Notes: generated by a model not told the origin, from the letters alone. DNA of 64,000 bases from Desulfobulbus oligotrophicus (GCF_016446285.1 NZ_CP054140.1:539501-603500), one strand, 5' to 3'. Positions 27,725 through 36,270 are shown, counted from the stretch's first letter. Program-made: numbers and translations.

Positions 27725-27814
27725 ATGCAGAACATCATCCTGTTCATAATTGTTGTCGGTTCCATTGTCATAGGCCTTGCTATTGGTATTCGGCTGCGAA
27801 ATAAACGAAAATAA
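27725..27814 (+). CDS. 29-residue single-TM small protein
   Basis: A short frame encodes MQNIILFIIVVGSIVIGLAI followed by GIRLRNKRK, one hydrophobic helix with a strongly basic C-terminal tail, a typical layout for a bacterial membrane miniprotein with its C-terminus in the cytoplasm. AAGGA lies 4-5 nt before the ATG. It is 54 bp downstream of dikinase-like protein B and may regulate a membrane partner such as the adjacent kinase. A 17-codon frame at 27696-27749 overlaps its start and also has a Shine-Dalgarno-like GAGGTGG. Confidence 0.5.
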   Translation: MQNIILFIIVVGSIVIGLAIGIRLRNKRK

Positions 27815-27815
27815 C

Positions 27816-27859
27816 CGCTGCTGCTGCAGTCCGATTGTCAAGCAAACTCAACAGCAGCG
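27816..27859 (+). terminator. Possible terminator after the small membrane protein
   Basis: CGCTGCTG (27816-27823) pairs with CAGCAGCG (27852-27859), followed by CTAATTTTTAG. The 28-nt loop is long, so this is a weak candidate for the end of the upstream transcript. Confidence 0.35.
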
Positions 27860-27937
27860 CTAATTTTTAGTATGATCAAGAAGCCGGCCTCCTGAGCAGG
27901 TTGTCAAGTTGCATAAAACTTAAACCACAACAAACCT

Positions 27938-29578
27938 ATGCATATAAAAGAAAAAAATTACGTGCGGCTCAAAAGACTCCTGTCTGCCGGATTTTTTGTC
28001 AGCGGCATCCTGCCGATCATCATCATAGCCTTTGGCTCAATATACAATTTTTACCAGCTGTCCCGATACGATATCGAGCTTGCAGCCCGTCAGGTAACAG
28101 AGAATCGAAGTGATGCCATCAATACCTTTCTTCGCAGTCAGGTGAGTTTTCTCTCTACGCTGATCAATCTGTATGATCTTGACTACCTGAAGAACCAGAA
28201 AAATTTTGAAAACCTTTTCCTGACCATCAATCAAGAAGACAAGGAAGATCTTGTTGATCTCCATTTAATTGATACCAACGGCAAACAGCTGGCCTATGTC
28301 GGTCCCTACCTGAGCAAGGTTCAGGGGAAAGAGTACAAGGATGCTCCCTGGTTTAATGAAGTCCTTGTTCGCGGAACCTATGTCAGCGATGTCTTCAGCG
28401 GATTTCGAAACTATCCCCACTTTGTCATTGCGATCACCAACCCACTGAAGACCTTTGTTCTGCGCGCCACGGTCAACTCCGGTATCTTCAACTCACTGCT
28501 CCACAGCGCCCAGATCGGAGCAGGTGGCGATGCCTTCATTCTTAATTCAAACGGTGAATATCAGACACCAAGTTTACAGAAATCGTCCAAACTCAACATC
28601 ATCGAGCGCCAGCTCCTGAAACACCACAGTGGTACCGAACTGGTTGCAGACAACGAATATCTGTATGCCAGCAAATGGCTCAACGGCGACATGTGGCTAC
28701 TGGTAGTTAAAACAAAAATTACTGATTCGCTTGACGGCTACTACATGCATCGCAACCGGATTATCTTCATTGTTATTGCGACTGCAGTCGTCTTTCTTGT
28801 TATCGGCAGCGGCATCAGTCGTTTCATTGTTGAGCGCATCCGACGTGCTGACCGGGAGCAGACAGCCCTTGACCAGCAGATGGCTCACATCGAAAAAATG
28901 GCAAACATTGGACGTCTTGCGGCCGGTATTGCCCACGAGATCAACAATCCGCTCCAGCTTATTCAGATGCAGGCAGGATGGATCGATGAGCTGCTTCAGG
29001 AAGAGAAAAAAGAGAATATCGAAAATTACGATGAATATATGGGGGCAGTGGCCAAAATCCGGAAGCATGTCAACCGGGCCGGGACAATCACCCATCGGCT
29101 GCTTGGTTTTTCCCGAAAAATAAGCGCGGAATATGATGTTCAGATCAATGAGTTAATCAAAGAAACAGTATCTTTTCTTGAGAACGAAGCACGCAGTAAT
29201 AACATTGCTCTCAACCTGCGGCTACAGGAGGACCTTCCTACCATCAGAACCGAAGGCTCACAGGTGCAACAGATTCTTCTGAACCTGATTGAAAACTCTT
29301 TAGACGCGGTTGGTGAAAACGGTCAGATCGATATTGTTACCGAAACCAGAGGCAATGAGGTGTTCATCCTGATCATTGACAACGGACCAGGCTTGAAACC
29401 TGAGGTGCTGGATCGAATCTGGGAACCTTTTTTCACAACCAAAGAACCTGGTAAAGGAACCGGGCTCGGGCTTTCTATCTGCAGTGATATCGCTCACAAG
29501 TTAGGTGGAACGATTGTCGCTGAAAATCGGGCTCAGGGCGGAGCACGTTTCACCCTGACACTGCCAAGAAGAAATTAA
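27938..29578 (+). CDS. Cache-domain sensor histidine kinase 3
   Basis: A 546-residue kinase of the same type as kinases 1 and 2. TM near residues 15-37, periplasmic double-Cache region with VSDVFSGFRNYPHF, TM near 275-298, H-box AGIAHEINNPLQLIQ (His333), and ATPase motifs ENSLDAV, DNGPGL and [11 protein letters not shown]. No good Shine-Dalgarno precedes the ATG. It is convergent with the response regulator on the other strand 100 bp downstream, unlike kinases 1 and 2, which precede their regulators on the same strand. Confidence 0.9.
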   Translation: MHIKEKNYVRLKRLLSAGFFVSGILPIIIIAFGSIYNFYQLSRYDIELAARQVTENRSDAINTFLRSQVSFLSTLINLYDLDYLKNQKNFENLFLTINQEDKEDLVDLHLIDTNGKQLAYVGPYLSKVQGKEYKDAPWFNEVLVRGTYVSDVFSGFRNYPHFVIAITNPLKTFVLRATVNSGIFNSLLHSAQIGAGGDAFILNSNGEYQTPSLQKSSKLNIIERQLLKHHSGTELVADNEYLYASKWLNGDMWLLVVKTKITDSLDGYYMHRNRIIFIVIATAVVFLVIGSGISRFIVERIRRADREQTALDQQMAHIEKMANIGRLAAGIAHEINNPLQLIQMQAGWIDELLQEEKKENIENYDEYMGAVAKIRKHVNRAGTITHRLLGFSRKISAEYDVQINELIKETVSFLENEARSNNIALNLRLQEDLPTIRTEGSQVQQILLNLIENSLDAVGENGQIDIVTETRGNEVFILIIDNGPGLKPEVLDRIWEPFFTTKEPGKGTGLGLSICSDIAHKLGGTIVAENRAQGGARFTLTLPRRN

Positions 29579-29677
29579 CGCAGCAGCCGGCCCCGCACTT
29601 TTACAGGCGTTTCTTTGCTTATGATCAGCAGCTGGAAAAGTGAGCCCGTACAGACCATTGCCCCTGTGGCGTCCTCA

Positions 29678-30106
29678 TCACCAGGCTTTACTCCCTAAGA
29701 TCGAACGGATTTTGGCTTCGGTCTCCTTCTCAACCAGCATGATCTTCCGTGCATGTGCTTTTTTAATTTTCTCTGTCAACTCCTGGATGTCAGCCGGCTT
29801 TTCAAGAAAATCGGCTGCCCCCAACCTCATAGCCTGAACACTCTTTTCCACTGTACCGTGGCCCGTCAGAAGAATAACCTGAAGATCCGGATCAATTGCC
29901 TGCAGCCTTTTCAGAGCCTCCATGCCGTCCATCTCCGGCATTTGCAAATCAAGGATAATGGCATCAAAACCACCTTCTGCGGCGAGATGCAGACCATTTT
30001 CAGCTGATGTGGCAGTGGTAACATCAATATCTCGATTTTTCATCCGCTCAGACATAACCTCGAGAAAATCTTGTTCATCATCGATTAGCAGTACTTTCTC
30101 TGACAT
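29678..30106 (-). CDS. Single-domain response regulator 3
   Basis: A 142-residue receiver with LLIDDEQDF, phospho-acceptor Asp53 (ILDLQMPEMDG), LLTGHG and LEKPAD, plus a short helical C-terminal tail of about 25 residues without a DNA-binding motif. The start at 30106 is supported by AAGGAG 6-7 nt upstream; a longer frame to 30253 adds an unrelated cysteine- and phenylalanine-rich stretch and is rejected. It is convergent with kinase 3 and is its likely partner. Confidence 0.88.
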   Translation of the reverse strand: MSEKVLLIDDEQDFLEVMSERMKNRDIDVTTATSAENGLHLAAEGGFDAIILDLQMPEMDGMEALKRLQAIDPDLQVILLTGHGTVEKSVQAMRLGAADFLEKPADIQELTEKIKKAHARKIMLVEKETEAKIRSILGSKAW

Positions 30107-30183
30107 GGTCTTCTCCTTTAAGTGGTTAAACAGTGGCACTGTTATCAAGACAACCAGTTCCCGGCATATACTTATAAGCATGA

Positions 30184-30202
30184 AACAAGGGCAAGCCTTG
30201 TT
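30184..30202. other. Hairpin upstream of response regulator 3
   Basis: AACAAGG and CCTTGTT pair around a 5-nt loop about 80 bp upstream of the regulator gene. It could be an operator or a leader hairpin; no T-run is present. Confidence 0.3.
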
Positions 30203-30385
30203 CAAAAACAAAAAGCATGAACCTTCCTGATGTTGCAGGCTGTCCAGCCTCAACGGAACAGGAAGAATCCATGCTTCTGGTTGACTCGTTATTTCGATTA
30301 TAAAAAATTTACCGCAATAAGTATGATAGCACTGTTACCCTTTCAAGCGATCACCAAAAACAACGGCCATACCTGTACCTGATTA

Positions 30386-31402
30386 TTATCGACGGGCATG
30401 CCTTGGCCGGACTTGAGGAGGAGGTACATTGTATACAGTCTGCGCAAAGTTATCAACCAGCGCAGAGATGGCCTCTTCTGTCGCCCTTTCAAAAAGAGCA
30501 TCATGCTGATGATCTGCCAATACAGACTCCGGTGACGTCTTCACATCGACCCGGTTTGACCAGACAACATCACCCGAGTATGCATCCTGGACCCAAACGC
30601 GTAACTGTACCACAGCTTGTGGTATTTTGCCGGAGTGATGCGCCATGTTTCCCATGGCAGCGCCAAAAACGCCCCAGCCCAAAGCATGATTCAAATCGCC
30701 ATCTGTCAGGGCAGAGATAAGTGCACCATCACCAAAACCACTCACCGTGGTGTTCAACTCATCGTACTTATCAGATTCGGCCTGTCCGAAGGCGACCTTG
30801 CTCGAGACTCCGGCCACAAAAGGTAACAGGCCTTTCTTCGCCGGATTCCACGTTGGATCCTGACGATCGTTGTACTGAAGGATCCGGCCACGTACTATAT
30901 AGTCCGCGGAAAAATGCCGGCCCAGCTTGATAAGCTCCTGTTGCGTCAACCCATGGGTTCCAAGACTGTCAACTCCACTGGCCTGTACTGTGTTTTGCCT
31001 GGTCAGATCCGCATACTGCTGCAGATAGGACTTCATGGCATCAGACCATTCCTGATTCAACTCGTAATCCAAACTCGTTTGCTGTTTCTCCTTATAAGAA
31101 ACAACGCTGATAAAATTATGATCCACCAGGTAGAGAAAAACATCTTCCTGAACAGGTGTGTAAAATCCATACTTACTGAACTGATCAGTCATGTTCTCCG
31201 CAACAAGGAGATTGCGGCGGTAAGCTGTCTCCAGGTTACCGGCAGACGAGTAATCAGCAAAAGGCAGGATAACCACCCGTTTCCCCAGTCCTGCATAATT
31301 TTGAGTAGAGGGGGTCACCTTCAAGGACTCTTGAACAGTTGTGCCACAACTGCACAGAAAAATTGCCAGCAAGCCGAAAAGTAGAGAGCGGCGCCATTTC
31401 AT
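30386..31402 (-). CDS. Outer-membrane lipoprotein, LpoB/CsgG-like
   Basis: A 338-residue lipoprotein with signal peptide and lipobox (IFLCSCG). The mature N-terminal part (RVVILPFADYSSAGNLETAYR, then ADYIVRGRILQYND) has the alpha/beta pattern of LpoB and CsgG/GNA1162-type lipoproteins, and the end (VQLRVWVQDAYSGDVVWSNR) also fits. GGAGA lies 6 nt before the ATG. It is the last gene of the pilus operon, 43 bp after the secretin, so it may act as a pilotin-like or alignment lipoprotein for that channel (inference from position). Confidence 0.7.
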   Translation of the reverse strand: MKWRRSLLFGLLAIFLCSCGTTVQESLKVTPSTQNYAGLGKRVVILPFADYSSAGNLETAYRRNLLVAENMTDQFSKYGFYTPVQEDVFLYLVDHNFISVVSYKEKQQTSLDYELNQEWSDAMKSYLQQYADLTRQNTVQASGVDSLGTHGLTQQELIKLGRHFSADYIVRGRILQYNDRQDPTWNPAKKGLLPFVAGVSSKVAFGQAESDKYDELNTTVSGFGDGALISALTDGDLNHALGWGVFGAAMGNMAHHSGKIPQAVVQLRVWVQDAYSGDVVWSNRVDVKTSPESVLADHQHDALFERATEEAISALVDNFAQTVYNVPPPQVRPRHARR

Positions 31403-31445
31403 GTTGTCTCTCCTGCGTGTTCTGTTTGTCTATAAGGTTGAATAG

Positions 31446-33167
31446 TTAAATAATTCGAGGCGTCAACAAGATAACCAGCTCACGCCGTTGAAGTTGCTTT
31501 TCCTCAACACCGAACAGATATCTGAGACCGGGTATTTTGCCGAGCCCAGGGGCAAAGTCTTCGGTTTTTCCTTCAATACTATCGATCAGTCCGCCAATAA
31601 CAAGCATTTCACCATTTTCAACCTCCACCATGGTGGACATCTCACGAACCTTGACCTTTGGCAGCCCCAGCTGAATGGCATTGTTCCCTTCGCCAATGAT
31701 TGTTGTCGGGATATCTCCGTCTGCCGTCAGATTTTCCAGATCAGTGGTTATGGGGGTCAGATGCAGAACAACCCTGTTACCATCACGGATAGACGCCATC
31801 ACGCCAAGGGCAATACCCTGGACAACATTCCCGACCTCCGCAGTATAGGTAATACTGTCAACATCCTTATCATGCTCTGCGGTCACCTGCTTAACATAGG
31901 CCACATCCTTACCCACACTGATAATGGCCGGCTGACCATTGAGAACAGTGAGCTTCGGGTTCGCCAGAACATGGGTTTCACCCTGCTCGTTGAGTGCATT
32001 CAGGAAAATATCAAAATTGAGCGACCGGATCGCAACTCGGCTGACAAACGTATTAGCATATTCGGAATTGCCGGAGACATGCGGATAAACTTGACCGGCA
32101 TTACCAAAAGATGTGGTTGCACCGATATTGAAATTCTTCAGTACACTGCTCCAGTCGATACCGATCCGTGAGTTATCCTGCAAAAAGACTTCAATGATCT
32201 TTGCTTCAATGCTTACCTGCTGGTAGAGATGCCTTTTGACGTTTTCAATGTAATCGTCAACTACCCTCAACGTGTTGGGTTTAGCTGTGACTGTAATCAG
32301 GCCAACGCTTTTATCGATCACAAAGGAAGAGCCGTCTCTGGCTGTATTGTTGGCCATTCTCGGCCGAAAAGCATCCATACCTGCTCTGTCACCTGCAGCC
32401 TGTTGCCCGGCCACAGCCTGGGATCCATCCTGGTTTGGATCGGCTGCACCTTGCAGCAGTGATGCCGCCTGCAGCACGCTTTCCTGCCGTTCTTCTTCAG
32501 CTACCTGCAGCAATGTTCTGAGATTGCTTTCGATATTCTCCCAGACATTGAACTTATTATCGGCACTCGTGATTTTAACCGAACCTTCAGTCCCTGAAGC
32601 GGCATCTTTATTAGAAAGAAAGTTACCGCCAACGGTTGTTGTATACGCCCCTTGCATAAAGGGTATGCCAATTTGGTACACTTTGGTTGTCTTGTTTCTG
32701 ACAACAATATTCTTTCCTTTTACTTCATGAAAATAATCTGCCTGCCGCAGCAAATTTTCGACCGCATCAAAGAAACCGTCACTCGCTGCAATATCTACAT
32801 CAACAGGAACTGTTTTATCAACATCACTTGCCCAGCTCACTGTCATCCCCTTTAAGTTCGCCAAACGTTTGAGCACTTCCCACAACGGCTGCGGTCCGCC
32901 GGTCGAACGAATGGTCGCCCCGACTTTAATCTGATAGTCTGCGGAAAGGCTGCCCAGCTGATCGACACTTTCCCTGGGTGTGATATACCCGGGTGTGGAA
33001 AAACGGGTGGGCAGCTGAGGTGGTGCCGGTGCCGTCACTGTACTGGCTGCTGCTGACGGAGGGGTCTCGTCTTGGGATTTGACTGCTTTTTTGTTTCCAC
33101 ACGCCGTATTCATGAGCAACAAGGCGGAAAGAGTGAGCGCCTGCAGGATCTTACCATATTTAAACAT
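31446..33167 (-). CDS. MshL/PilQ-type secretin
   Basis: A 573-residue outer-membrane secretin. Lipoprotein-type signal ending NTACG, an N-terminal STN-like domain (WEVLKRLANLKGMTVSW), a low-complexity Gln/Ala linker, an N-domain (KPNTLRVVDDYIENVKRHLYQQVSIEAKIIEV) and the C-terminal secretin domain (VLANPKLTVLNGQPAII ... EMLVIGGLIDS ... RRELVILLTPRII). This resembles MshL of MSHA pili. The start at 33167 is chosen because the frame upstream soon runs into the inserted IS element; ATG at 33191 is an alternative. The IS insertion begins 32 bp upstream and may cut this gene and the lipoprotein off from the operon promoter. Confidence 0.85.
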   Translation of the reverse strand: MFKYGKILQALTLSALLLMNTACGNKKAVKSQDETPPSAAASTVTAPAPPQLPTRFSTPGYITPRESVDQLGSLSADYQIKVGATIRSTGGPQPLWEVLKRLANLKGMTVSWASDVDKTVPVDVDIAASDGFFDAVENLLRQADYFHEVKGKNIVVRNKTTKVYQIGIPFMQGAYTTTVGGNFLSNKDAASGTEGSVKITSADNKFNVWENIESNLRTLLQVAEEERQESVLQAASLLQGAADPNQDGSQAVAGQQAAGDRAGMDAFRPRMANNTARDGSSFVIDKSVGLITVTAKPNTLRVVDDYIENVKRHLYQQVSIEAKIIEVFLQDNSRIGIDWSSVLKNFNIGATTSFGNAGQVYPHVSGNSEYANTFVSRVAIRSLNFDIFLNALNEQGETHVLANPKLTVLNGQPAIISVGKDVAYVKQVTAEHDKDVDSITYTAEVGNVVQGIALGVMASIRDGNRVVLHLTPITTDLENLTADGDIPTTIIGEGNNAIQLGLPKVKVREMSTMVEVENGEMLVIGGLIDSIEGKTEDFAPGLGKIPGLRYLFGVEEKQLQRRELVILLTPRII

Positions 33168-33193
33168 ACCTTTATCCCCGGTTACTGTCATAA

Positions 33194-33199
33194 GAAGTA
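33194..33199. repeat. Left copy of 6-bp target-site duplication (GAAGTA)
   Basis: GAAGTA abuts the left inverted repeat of the IS element and recurs at 34691-34696 beyond the right one. Confidence 0.75.
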
Positions 33200-33312
33200 G
33201 TCGGCCGTGAAAAAGCCTCAATAGGCTGAAATATATAGATAAAAATTGAAAAATATAGCATTGTAAATTGCAGGATATTGCACCTTTCCCCTTCAATTTC
33301 TGGTGATTTACG

Positions 33313-34647
33313 ATGCAGCCGAAGAAGCAGATTTCCAGTCCCCAGCTGGACATGTTCCGCAACCGTTTGGAGAGCATTCTCAACCACCGACATGAATTGT
33401 ACCGGCTGAGTGGGCTGATTGACTGGGGAGTTTTTGAGTGCGAGTTTGGCAAGCTGTATTCGGAAGACGGTCGGCCGGGGCTCCCGATTCGTTTGCTCGT
33501 AGGCCTGACCTACCTGAGTCATGCGTTCAACACGTCGGACGAAGAGACGGTACGGCGGTGGGTGGAGAATCCCTACCACCAATACTTCTGCGGCGAAGAA
33601 TACTTCCGACATGAGTTGCCGATCGATCCGTCTTCGTTGAGTCGCTGGCGAAAACGGATAGGCGAACAGGGATCGGAATTGATCCTGAAGCTGAGTGTGC
33701 AGGCAGGTTTGGCGAGCGGAGCGGTGGCGCCGGCCAGTTTGAAGCGGGTCATTGTTGACACGACCGTGCAGGAAAAGGCGGTCGCGTTTCCGACCGATTC
33801 ACGTCTGTACAATCGAAGCCGTGAACGGTTGGTTAAGCTGGCAGCGGCGTGGGGCATTCGTCTTCGGCAGAGTTACTCCCGCCTTGGACGTCAGGCTTTG
33901 TTGAAGGTTGGCCGGTATCTCCATGCCCGTCAGCGGCGCAGAGCCGGTCGTGAGATCAAGCGGTTGAAGACCTATTTGGGCAGGGTCTACCGGGACATTG
34001 TGCGCAAGATCGAAGACCAGCAGGCTCTTCGCCCCGTGTTTCTTCCGGAACTTGCCCTGGCCGAACGGTTGTTGACCCAACAACGGCAGGACAAGAACAA
34101 GCTCTACAGCCTGCACGCGCCGGAAGTGGAATGCATTGGCAAAGGCAAGGCGCACAAGAAGTACGAGTTCGGGGTCAAGGTGAGCGTGGCGACCACCAAT
34201 CGCGACAACTTCGTGGTGGGGATGTTGGCCGAACCTGGCAACCCCTATGATGGGCACACCCTGGCCAGGGCGATTGAGCAGGTGCAACGGATCACCGGCT
34301 GCACCGTTCAACGCAGTTTTGTCGACCGGGGCTACCGTGGTCACAAGATCAAAGAACCCCAGGTGTTGATCTCCGGTCGCAGGCGGGGAATGACACCGCA
34401 GATGAAGAAGGAACTCAAGAGACGCAGCGCCGTTGAGCCGGTGATCGGCCATATGAAGGCGGATGGCAAGCTTGGACGCAATTACCTGCTGGGTGAGTTG
34501 GGCGATAAAATCAATGCCCTGCTCTGTGGAGCAGGGCACAATATCCGTCTGATCCTCAAGAAGTTGAGGGAAAAATTGCTGCTTCTTTTTGTCGAATTGT
34601 TTTTGGCTCTCTGGAGCCGCCCCGATTGGCAGAAGAACGGTGCCTGA
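33313..34647 (+). CDS. IS5 family transposase
   Basis: A 444-residue DDE transposase. N-terminal DUF772-like region (FECEFGKLYSEDGRPGLPIR ... SLSRWRKRIG), first catalytic Asp in VIVDTTVQEKA, an Arg/Lys-rich insertion around residues 160-230, second Asp in FVDRGYRGH and the Glu in RRSAVEPVIGHMK. The frame is uninterrupted and all three catalytic residues are present, so it may be active. Codons are richer in G/C than in the surrounding pilus genes, which points to an outside origin. A small AGCCT/AGGCT hairpin at 33214-33227 lies between the left repeat and the gene, where it could block read-through from outside. Confidence 0.92.
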   Translation: MQPKKQISSPQLDMFRNRLESILNHRHELYRLSGLIDWGVFECEFGKLYSEDGRPGLPIRLLVGLTYLSHAFNTSDEETVRRWVENPYHQYFCGEEYFRHELPIDPSSLSRWRKRIGEQGSELILKLSVQAGLASGAVAPASLKRVIVDTTVQEKAVAFPTDSRLYNRSRERLVKLAAAWGIRLRQSYSRLGRQALLKVGRYLHARQRRRAGREIKRLKTYLGRVYRDIVRKIEDQQALRPVFLPELALAERLLTQQRQDKNKLYSLHAPEVECIGKGKAHKKYEFGVKVSVATTNRDNFVVGMLAEPGNPYDGHTLARAIEQVQRITGCTVQRSFVDRGYRGHKIKEPQVLISGRRRGMTPQMKKELKRRSAVEPVIGHMKADGKLGRNYLLGELGDKINALLCGAGHNIRLILKKLREKLLLLFVELFLALWSRPDWQKNGA

Positions 34648-34665
34648 TCATCCGCTCTGGCAAAA

Positions 34666-34680
34666 TGAAAAAGGCTTTTT
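34666..34680. terminator. Palindrome at the right end of the IS
   Basis: GAAAAAGGCTTTTTC is a near-perfect inverted repeat overlapping the right terminal repeat. It could serve as a bidirectional terminator or as part of the transposase-binding end. Confidence 0.4.
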
Positions 34681-34690
34681 CAAGGACGAC

Positions 34691-34696
34691 GAAGTA
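34691..34696. repeat. Right copy of 6-bp target-site duplication (GAAGTA)
   Basis: Matches 33194-33199 exactly and abuts the right inverted repeat of the IS element. Confidence 0.75.
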
Positions 34697-34698
34697 AA

Positions 34699-36270
34699 TT
34701 ACATGGAAGCCTTAACTGCTGGTCGACTTTGAATATACTTAACCAGATCAGGTGGTACTTCTGTTCCCAGTCTAATTATTTTCTGATACTCTGCCGATGC
34801 TGCTTGATATTGGCCCAACTTATCTTTAATGCGAGCAGAAGTGGTTAAGCTATCGAGGTCTTCACTGTGAAGAGACTTGTAGCGATCAAGAATTCTCAGT
34901 GCCCCGGAGTAATCTTTCCGCTCTTCTAAAAAGAATGTGTAGTTAAGAAGTGCCTCTCGTGACGGCTGTTTCATTTTAGTTGCTTGAATGAAGTAGTTGT
35001 TGGCTGCCTGATAGTCCTGCATATTGGCCGAGGCAATTGCTGCATTAAGAAGAACAGCCGCATTTTTCGGTTCGCGATCCAGAGATTTTTTTGCGTAATG
35101 CAGTGCTTTTGGATACTGCTGCAGATAGACCAGATTCAGATAAGATATCTTGGAGGCCAACTGGCTGTTTGCCGGCCATAACTCAAAAGCCTTCTCATAA
35201 TGCTGAGTCGCCACGTCATATTTTTCGTTCTTTTCAGCCTTTTTAGCTAAATCGATTTGCTGCCTGGCCTCCATTGATTCCAACGGCTGGTTCTCCTGTT
35301 TTCTGATAACCAGAGCTTCTTGTTCAAACAATTTTGCATCCGGCTGAAAACTCAGGTTGGTTTGACTTTGATCCGGCCACTTGAAGGCTTTGTCTTTAGG
35401 ATAAATAACCAACGTGTTAAAACGATCCTCTTTCTCTAAATCCTTTAAATTTAAAATTATATCGAGTGCGAAATCCCATGGTACATCATCGAGAACAAGC
35501 GTTAGAGATCCCTGAACAGATTCATCAACAACAATGTTAACGCCACTAACCTGTCTTAAAAAATTAAAGACATTATGCAAGTCCATCTTTTGGAATTCAA
35601 CCGTGATCCGCTCTTTATTGTATCCGGAAAAGTTAAAGGCATCCTCCATCTGCTGGGATTTGGCTTTTGTCGAAAGTTTTGCATCAAGAGGATTAACATC
35701 GGGAAGCTGGCTATCGATACTTTTTGTTGCAGTTATTATATTGGTAACCTTGCTCTCTTCAGCTGATTTACTTGTATTCGCCTGAGATGCTTCAGCTGTG
35801 GTGCTCGACACTGAAGGATCAGAAGGTGTCTGTGCATCTGATCTCTGAATAGGATTGGCAATGAGCAGCTTTATTCCTGCCTCATTTTTTTCTGATTCAA
35901 ATGTTGTCTGTTCCTTTAGAACAAATTCCAACCGTAAAATCTGCGGAGTACTATCTTGAACAGTACTATGTCTAAAAGTAACAAAATCATTGACAGTTTT
36001 ATTATCAAAACCATCTGCCAGTTTCCCATGAGCAATATCAACAACAATTCGTTGAGGATTAGGCAGCTCATAAATTGTAGAGACCGGAACACCTGAATTT
36101 CTGATCAATACTTCATGCGCCTTCCCCGTATCTTTGACCTCTACGCTGTTAACTTCAACAGCACCATTTACTGCATCAGCTGACGTCGCAACATCTGCTG
36201 CAGAAAATAAGGCGCATACACAGATAAGGACGGGAAAAACAATGTATTTATAGCAAGATTTTAGCAACAT
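34699..36270 (-). CDS. AMIN-STN-TPR protein of the pilus assembly complex
   Basis: A 523-residue exported protein with signal peptide (residues 1-30), an AMIN domain (about 40-130; TIYELPNPQRIVVDIAHG) that usually binds peptidoglycan, a Ser/Thr-rich linker, an STN/secretin short domain (about 215-300; MDLHNVFNFLRQVSGVNIVV) and at least four TPR repeats (about 330-510). It looks like the N-terminal part of PilQ joined to TPRs, while the secretin barrel is encoded by the next gene. Its start overlaps the pilP stop as TAATG. The IS element lies directly after its stop codon. Confidence 0.8.
   Translation of the reverse strand: MLLKSCYKYIVFPVLICVCALFSAADVATSADAVNGAVEVNSVEVKDTGKAHEVLIRNSGVPVSTIYELPNPQRIVVDIAHGKLADGFDNKTVNDFVTFRHSTVQDSTPQILRLEFVLKEQTTFESEKNEAGIKLLIANPIQRSDAQTPSDPSVSSTTAEASQANTSKSAEESKVTNIITATKSIDSQLPDVNPLDAKLSTKAKSQQMEDAFNFSGYNKERITVEFQKMDLHNVFNFLRQVSGVNIVVDESVQGSLTLVLDDVPWDFALDIILNLKDLEKEDRFNTLVIYPKDKAFKWPDQSQTNLSFQPDAKLFEQEALVIRKQENQPLESMEARQQIDLAKKAEKNEKYDVATQHYEKAFELWPANSQLASKISYLNLVYLQQYPKALHYAKKSLDREPKNAAVLLNAAIASANMQDYQAANNYFIQATKMKQPSREALLNYTFFLEERKDYSGALRILDRYKSLHSEDLDSLTTSARIKDKLGQYQAASAEYQKIIRLGTEVPPDLVKYIQSRPAVKASM

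Larger units (their letters stand above)
33200..34690 (+). mobile_element. Complete IS5-type insertion sequence
   Basis: A 1491-bp element with 19-bp imperfect terminal inverted repeats (33200-33218 and 34672-34690, 17 of 19 matching, sharing TGAAAAAGCCT). The hexamer GAAGTA directly flanks both ends (33194-33199 and 34691-34696), as expected for a target duplication. It carries one intact transposase. It lies between two genes of the pilus operon, oriented against them. Removing it with one GAAGTA copy leaves the two pilus genes only a few tens of bases apart. Confidence 0.88.

Noticed and set aside
27696-27749. 17-codon frame with Shine-Dalgarno-like GAGGTGG
   Set aside because: Overlaps the better 29-residue membrane miniprotein; could be a leader peptide but nothing supports it beyond the GAGGTGG.
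33168-33452. Upstream extension of the secretin frame
   Set aside because: It reads into the inserted IS element and replaces a good lipoprotein signal start.
33799-34539. 246-codon minus-strand reading frame
   Set aside because: Antisense shadow of the IS transposase.
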